Part shown: positions 6,490 through 9,652 of the stretch, in pieces
Layout of the letters: every line of letters begins with the position of its first letter
Numbering within the stretch: the stretch's first letter is position 1
Source: Vulcanimicrobiia bacterium
Lineage (GTDB): Bacteria; Vulcanimicrobiota; Vulcanimicrobiia; Vulcanimicrobiales; Vulcanimicrobiaceae
Direction: 5' to 3'
NCBI GenBank assembly: GCA_025451135.1
Contig: JANWKW010000079.1
Span: forward strand, 1-9,652
Length of the DNA stretch: 9,652 bases
Position numbers and translations under genes: made by a program
The notes under the pieces: model-generated
Database searches by the model: none
The model's input: the letters and a program-made list of their open reading frames with translations, nothing else
Told to the model about the DNA's origin: nothing

Positions 6490-6511
6490 CGCATTCGCGT
6501 CGCCGCCCGCC
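6477..6511. terminator. GC-rich hairpin between convergent genes, probable bidirectional terminator
   Basis: A 10-bp perfect stem (GGCGGGCGGC at 6477-6486 with GCCGCCCGCC at 6502-6511) continues after a one-base bulge (t6487) into a 4-bp stem (GACG 6488-6491 with CGTC 6498-6501), closed by a 6-base loop (6492-6497). It covers the stop codon of the SUI1 gene and ends 6 bp before the stop codon of kamA. There is no T tract on either side, so it is not a classical intrinsic terminator; it could still end or shield both transcripts. Confidence 0.6.
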
Positions 6512-6517
6512 GTCGAC

Positions 6518-7891
6518 TTATGCGGTGACGAGCGCCTGATCGCCGACGCCGGCGTTGCGCAGAGCTTCGTGGATCATCTGGTCCTGGATCTCGCGGACGG
6601 CCCAGCGCGCCTGCGCGTCCGGCGCGAGCCGGTCGATCGGATCGAAGTACAGGAACGCCTTGCCGGGCTTGACGCTGGGCGCCGCGTAGACCGCGATGCC
6701 GTTGGCGCGATCGTAGTACTCGTAGGAGTGCACGTCGCGCTTGCCGCCGCCGCCCGGCGCATCGCACACGAAGGTCGGCGTGTTGAAGCCGGCCGTGCTG
6801 CCGCGGACGAACTTCTCGATATCGGTCGCGGTCTGGATGGTGGTGCGCAGCTCTTCGACGCCCTTGACCATGTCGTGCATGTAGACGTAATACGCGTGCA
6901 CGTTCATCATGCCCAGGCGCTTGACGAGCAGGGTCATCCGCTCGGGCGTGTCGTTGACGCCGCGGATGAGGACCGACTGGTTTCGCACGAAGATGCCGCG
7001 CTCGAAGAGCATTCGCATCGCGCGCTGAGTGATGCCCGTGATCTCCTCGGGCGCGTTGAAGTGGGTGTGCAGCACCACGTCTTTGCCGAGCTTGCGGCCC
7101 CGGTCGACGACCTGGGTGATCGCGTCGAGCCACTTGGTGTCCGTGATGATCTTCATCGGCATGATGGCCGGGCCTTTGGTCGCGAAGCGCATCCGCCGGA
7201 CGTGCGGGATGTCGAGCAGGGCGTTGCCGATCAGTTCGATATTCTTGGGCGGCAGCTGGTACGTGTCGCCGCCCGAGATCACGATATCCTCGAGTTCGGG
7301 GCGCTCCGCGATGTACGCGAACGCGTCCTGCCATTGCGCGGGCGTCTTGGCCAGCGAGACCTTGTCGACGTTCTCGGTGTCCGGGCCGATCGCGTACGAG
7401 CGCGTGCAGAACCGGCAATACACCGGGCAGACGTTGAGCGGCAGGAAGAGCGCCTTGTCGACGTAGCGGTGGACCAGGCCCGGAACGGGGGAGTCGTCCT
7501 GTTCGTGCAGCGAGTCGAGCGTGAGGCGCGGGTGGTCCGGCAGCAGCGACGAGGCGACCGGCACGAACTGGCGACGGATCGGATCGTTGATCGGATCGTT
7601 CCAGTCGATCAGCGAGATCGCATAGGGCGAGACGCGCACGGCCATCGGGGCCTTGGCGAAGCCCTCCGCGACGTCGGCGAAGAACTCCGGCGAGCACACT
7701 CCCTTGATCGTCTCGAGCAGCTCTTCCGGCGTCTTGACGGAGTTCTTCTGCTGCCAGAGATGGTCCATGAAGGTCGCTTCGTCGACGTCCTTATAGGCCG
7801 GGACGTGGCGCCAGAACTCGCCCTCCTTGAGATTGCGGTAGTCGAGGACGTCGTCGGTGACGGGCGGCTTCTTGTGCGCGATGGCGGTCAT
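6518..7891 (-). CDS. kamA: lysine 2,3-aminomutase (radical SAM, PLP)
   Basis: 457 residues, about 40 longer than the clostridial enzyme, with extra sequence at both ends. It converts L-lysine to L-beta-lysine using a [4Fe-4S] cluster, S-adenosylmethionine and PLP. The cluster motif is CPVYCRFC (C155, C159, C162). The PLP lysine is K384 in DAPGGGGK. D340 (YMHD) and D377 (DAPGGGGK) sit where D293 and D330 of the Clostridium subterminale enzyme bind the substrate amine, which favours lysine over glutamate 2,3-aminomutase activity. Other marks are SGGDTYQLP (206-214) and IRGVND (309-314). EpmB is excluded on length and PLP/Asp pattern. The ATG at 7891 overlaps the TGA of kdd (ATGA), with AGGGAG 7 nt upstream. 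The cluster chemistry needs low oxygen or protection. The C-terminal extension from about residue 415 (FDPIDRL onwards) marks a distinct KamA subgroup. Confidence 0.92.
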   Translation of the reverse strand: MTAIAHKKPPVTDDVLDYRNLKEGEFWRHVPAYKDVDEATFMDHLWQQKNSVKTPEELLETIKGVCSPEFFADVAEGFAKAPMAVRVSPYAISLIDWNDPINDPIRRQFVPVASSLLPDHPRLTLDSLHEQDDSPVPGLVHRYVDKALFLPLNVCPVYCRFCTRSYAIGPDTENVDKVSLAKTPAQWQDAFAYIAERPELEDIVISGGDTYQLPPKNIELIGNALLDIPHVRRMRFATKGPAIMPMKIITDTKWLDAITQVVDRGRKLGKDVVLHTHFNAPEEITGITQRAMRMLFERGIFVRNQSVLIRGVNDTPERMTLLVKRLGMMNVHAYYVYMHDMVKGVEELRTTIQTATDIEKFVRGSTAGFNTPTFVCDAPGGGGKRDVHSYEYYDRANGIAVYAAPSVKPGKAFLYFDPIDRLAPDAQARWAVREIQDQMIHEALRNAGVGDQALVTA

Positions 7892-8949
7892 GCTTGGGCT
7901 CCCTGATATTTCGCGTTGAAGTAGGCGTGGATCGCGGGGTTGTCGCGCAGCGTCTGCAGCGCGGTGTCGGCATGGCCCTTGCAGTAGCCGTTGCCTACGA
8001 TCATGGTGATGTCCTTACCGACGCCTTCTGCGCCCAGCGCCGCGGCCGTGAACGAGGTCGACATCGAGAAGAAGTAGACGATCGCGTCGTCCTTCGCGCA
8101 CAGGATCGAGGCGAGTTCGGTGCCCGGCACGTTGACGCAGTTGACGACGACGTCGGCGAGCTCGGGCGCGTGGGCGGCGACCGCGGCGCTCGTCCCGAGC
8201 GCGTCGCGCGCGTCCGAGCGGACCAGCGCGTCGACCAAGCCGGCGTGCACGAGCAGGCGCGCCGACGGCGTGGTCAGGTCGGGCACGACGCCGATCACGC
8301 GTCCGGTCGCGCCGGCGCGCAGTTTGGCCTGCGCGCACGAGAGCATGCCGCTCTTGCCGTCCGCGCCGATCACCACGACCGTCTGCCCGGGCTTCACCAG
8401 GCGTTTGACCTGGGCGGGCGCGCCGGCGACGTCGAGCACCGCGAGCGCGACGTTCTCGTCGATATCGGACGGTAGTTTGGCCCACAGGCCGCTCGCGAAC
8501 AGGATCGCCTTGGCTTTGACCCAGATGCGCCCGGTCGCGACGTCGACGCGTTCGATCGATTCGAGGTGCAGCGGCGTGAGGGTGAGCGAGACGAGCGAGG
8601 CGATGCGGTCGCCGGGCGCGACGTCGACGCCGCGCAGCGCGCGGCCGACCTCGAGCACCCGGCCGATGAACATGCCGCCCGAGCCGGTGACCGGGTTGTG
8701 CTGTTTGCCGCGCTCGCGGACGATGCGTTCGACGTGCGCTGCGATCTTGTCGGCATCGCCGGCCTCCGCGTCGGCGATCTGCTTGAACGACGCCGAATCG
8801 ATGTTGAGGGTCTCGACCTCGCACAGGATCTCGTTCTCGCACGCGACCGGCGTGCTGTCGATCTTCCAGGCGCTCTGGGGCATCGCGCCGGCCGGCTCGA
8901 TAACGCGATGCGTGCCGAGCGCGTGCGGACGTTCGAACGTCACGCTCAC
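7888..8949 (-). CDS. kdd: L-erythro-3,5-diaminohexanoate dehydrogenase
   Basis: 353 residues. The N-terminus LGTHRVIEPAGAMPQSAWKI (11-30) and NEILCEVETLNIDSASFKQI (39-58) are the hallmark Kdd segments, followed by TGSGGMFIGRVLEVG (88-102). The dinucleotide-binding turn is VVVIGADGKSGML (191-203). The reaction is NAD(P)-dependent oxidative deamination of 3,5-diaminohexanoate to 5-amino-3-oxohexanoate, the third step of the beta-lysine route of lysine fermentation. The frame stays open far upstream inside lrp, but family homology starts near 8943. I chose the GTG at 8949 because it overlaps the TGA of lrp by 4 bp (GTGA); the GTG at 8943 is the alternative. It lies between lrp and kamA. The enzymes that normally flank it (KamDE, Kce, Kal) are not in the window. 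Confidence 0.9.
   Translation of the reverse strand: MSVTFERPHALGTHRVIEPAGAMPQSAWKIDSTPVACENEILCEVETLNIDSASFKQIADAEAGDADKIAAHVERIVRERGKQHNPVTGSGGMFIGRVLEVGRALRGVDVAPGDRIASLVSLTLTPLHLESIERVDVATGRIWVKAKAILFASGLWAKLPSDIDENVALAVLDVAGAPAQVKRLVKPGQTVVVIGADGKSGMLSCAQAKLRAGATGRVIGVVPDLTTPSARLLVHAGLVDALVRSDARDALGTSAAVAAHAPELADVVVNCVNVPGTELASILCAKDDAIVYFFSMSTSFTAAALGAEGVGKDITMIVGNGYCKGHADTALQTLRDNPAIHAYFNAKYQGAQA
7899..7904 (-). promoter_or_regulatory. ribosome binding site for kamA
   Basis: On the minus strand this reads AGGGAG, 7 nt before the ATG at 7891, inside the end of kdd. It is a near-consensus Shine-Dalgarno site that supports the overlapping start and suggests kamA is translated strongly relative to kdd. 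Confidence 0.65.
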
Positions 8950-9422
8950 AGCGCGACCGGGATGCCGCCGCGCTCGAACGGCGACGAGAGCACGATGGTG
9001 GTCTTGGTCCGCGCCATGCCGGGGACGACTTTGAGGCGCGAGAGCAGATCGTCGAGATGTTGGGTGGAGCGCGTCATCGCCTTGCAGATGTAGGCCTCCT
9101 CGCCGGCCACGCTGTGGATCTCCACCACCTCGGGCATCGCGCCGAGCGCGCTCATGAACGGTTCGTACGCGCAGTCCGGCGTCGTATAGCAGCTCACGAA
9201 CGCGATCAACTCGTAGCCGAGCCGCTTGGCATCGAGTTGGGCGGCATAGCCGCGCACGAATCCGCGCGCCTCGAGGCGCTTCACCCGGTCGTGGACGGCG
9301 GGCGGTTTGAGCCCCACCAGGATGCCGAGTTCGGCGAACGTCGAGCGTGCATTGCGCTGCAGCGCGTCCAGCAGACACAGGTCCAGTTCGTCGAGGTCGG
9401 CCGATTCGGAGCGATTAATCAT
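8946..9422 (-). CDS. Lrp/AsnC family transcriptional regulator
   Basis: 158 residues. Residues ~11-62 form the winged helix-turn-helix (LDELDLCLLDALQRNARSTF, then FAELGILVGLKPPAVHDRVKRLEARGFVRGY). Residues ~68-150 form the RAM/AsnC ligand-binding domain (LIAFVSCYT, VVEIHSVAGEEAYICKAM). These proteins assemble as dimers to octamers and respond to amino acids. As the first gene of an operon with kdd and kamA (4-bp overlap with kdd), it most likely senses lysine or beta-lysine and controls this operon; that is inference from context. The start ATG at 9422 gives the standard N-terminal length. Upstream are a sigma70-like promoter and a 26-bp palindrome that fits autoregulation. Only a weak Shine-Dalgarno-like GGTAGGT precedes the start. 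Confidence 0.92.
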   Translation of the reverse strand: MINRSESADLDELDLCLLDALQRNARSTFAELGILVGLKPPAVHDRVKRLEARGFVRGYAAQLDAKRLGYELIAFVSCYTTPDCAYEPFMSALGAMPEVVEIHSVAGEEAYICKAMTRSTQHLDDLLSRLKVVPGMARTKTTIVLSSPFERGGIPVAL

Positions 9423-9440
9423 TCGGAGATACCTACCAGG

Positions 9441-9466
9441 GTTCGAAAAACGTTCGTTTTCCGAAC
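9441..9466. promoter_or_regulatory. 26-bp imperfect palindrome, likely operator of the Lrp-type regulator
   Basis: The left half, GTTCGAAAAACGT, and the reverse complement of the right half, GTTCGGAAAACGA, agree at 11 of 13 positions. A further GTTCG occurs at 9452-9456, 11 bp from the first, and another at 9484-9488, 32 bp further on, so the motifs recur at about one and three helical turns. The palindrome covers the predicted transcription start of lrp, a classic position for self-repression. Confidence 0.55.
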
Positions 9467-9469
9467 GCT

Positions 9470-9498
9470 AGTATACCGCGTTTGTTCGGCCCTGCCTA
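9470..9498 (-). promoter_or_regulatory. sigma70-like promoter of the lrp-kdd-kamA operon
   Basis: On the minus strand, TAGGCA (9498-9493; 4 of 6 to TTGACA) is followed after exactly 17 bp by TATACT (9475-9470; 5 of 6 to TATAAT). The start would fall near 9463, giving a leader of about 40 nt and lying at the edge of the palindrome. Confidence 0.5.
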
Positions 9499-9542
9499 GG
9501 GGCGGGACGGACTCGAGGGGCTCCGGGCCGTAAGGGACCGGG

Positions 9543-9652
9543 GTGAGCACCGCAGCGACCCTCCGATGCGCCCTGGCCCTCGCGGCCTCGCTCGTACTGG
9601 GGGCTTGCTCGGCTGGGAGCGGCGCCGATCCGCACGCGATGCGGTTCGACCT
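9543..9652 (+). CDS. lipoprotein, 5' part only (runs off window)
   Basis: A GTG start at 9543 has AAGGGA at 9532-9537, 5 nt upstream. The 36 visible residues are a type II signal peptide: VSTAATLR, a hydrophobic core of Ala and Leu (CALALAASLVLG), lipobox LGAC with the lipidated Cys at residue 22, then a Ser/Gly/Ala-rich linker and DPHAMRFD. It should be exported and anchored by lipid to the membrane. The start of the mature part is reminiscent of solute-binding lipoproteins of ABC transporters, but too little is visible to assign it. It is divergent from lrp, with a 120-bp shared control region containing the palindrome at 9441-9466, so the Lrp-type regulator might also affect it. Confidence 0.7.
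   Translation, partial: MSTAATLRCALALAASLVLGACSAGSGADPHAMRFD

Noticed and set aside
5164..7891. KamA plus the GNAT gene as an AblA/AblB system for the osmolyte N-epsilon-acetyl-beta-lysine
   Set aside because: The GNAT protein is only 137 residues, much shorter than AblB as I know it. It belongs to a different operon with the LOG gene and is separated from kamA by the SUI1 gene. The kdd overlap points to breakdown instead.
6431..7906. Long + strand open frame (491 codons) opposite kamA
   Set aside because: kamA has all cofactor residues on the minus strand; the + frame gives low-complexity Asp/Val/Arg/His sequence with no family signal.
8950..9378. N-terminal extension of Kdd inside lrp
   Set aside because: This stretch is the lrp coding region in another frame; Kdd homology starts after the GTGA overlap.
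1..9652. tRNA, rRNA, CRISPR arrays, insertion sequences, prophage or toxin-antitoxin genes
   Set aside because: I looked on both strands and found no cloverleaf, direct-repeat array, transposase or phage-like gene; all larger stretches are accounted for by the genes listed, and no gap exceeds 120 bp.

Overview
This is a compact, high-GC bacterial chromosome segment (coding density near 95%) with no RNA genes, CRISPR arrays, insertion sequences or phage genes that I can see. The lineage cannot be fixed from the sequence alone. The GC content, frequent start/stop overlaps, few strong Shine-Dalgarno sites and the gene mix (a distinct long KamA type, secreted prolyl oligopeptidase, YciH-type SUI1 protein) would suit an uncultured soil-type phylum such as Candidatus Eremiobacterota, but that is a low-confidence guess. 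Position 1 looks like the edge of a contig, because the first 44 bases are an exact inverted copy of bases 348-391.

Left part, + strand (1-988): the tail of a membrane protein, a carboxymuconolactone-decarboxylase-like (CMD/AhpD fold) protein and an unrecognised multi-pass membrane protein. They are joined by TAATG and ATGA stop/start overlaps and so probably form one operon. Next on the + strand (1069-3005) is an alkylation-repair pair. The first gene is a fusion of the Ada methyl-phosphotriester sensor/AraC domain to an AlkA base-excision glycosylase. The second is Ogt, the O6-alkylguanine methyltransferase, overlapping it by 4 bp. Together they cover the repair functions of E. coli Ada, Ogt and AlkA. 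A secreted prolyl oligopeptidase-family serine peptidase follows (3038-5167).

Middle: a minus-strand pair, a LOG-family nucleotide hydrolase then a GNAT acetyltransferase, converges tail to tail on the peptidase. The two stop codons lie in one CTAG. The LOG gene is divergent from a YciH-type SUI1 translation factor (6157-6489).

Right part, minus strand (6518-9422): an Lrp/AsnC regulator, L-erythro-3,5-diaminohexanoate dehydrogenase (kdd) and lysine 2,3-aminomutase (kamA) are joined by 4-bp GTGA and ATGA overlaps. This is part of the beta-lysine route of lysine breakdown under a probable amino-acid-sensing regulator. Upstream of lrp there is a sigma70-like promoter and a near-perfect 26-bp palindrome, a likely autoregulatory operator. 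The 5,6-aminomutase (KamDE) that should link KamA to Kdd is not in the window. SUI1 and kamA converge on a long GC-rich hairpin. A divergent lipoprotein gene starts at 9543 and runs off the end.

Most of this is recognisable housekeeping and accessory metabolism. The points most worth a second look are the edge inverted repeat, the lrp-kdd-kamA module without its middle enzyme, the lrp operator, and the Ada-AlkA/Ogt distribution of repair domains.
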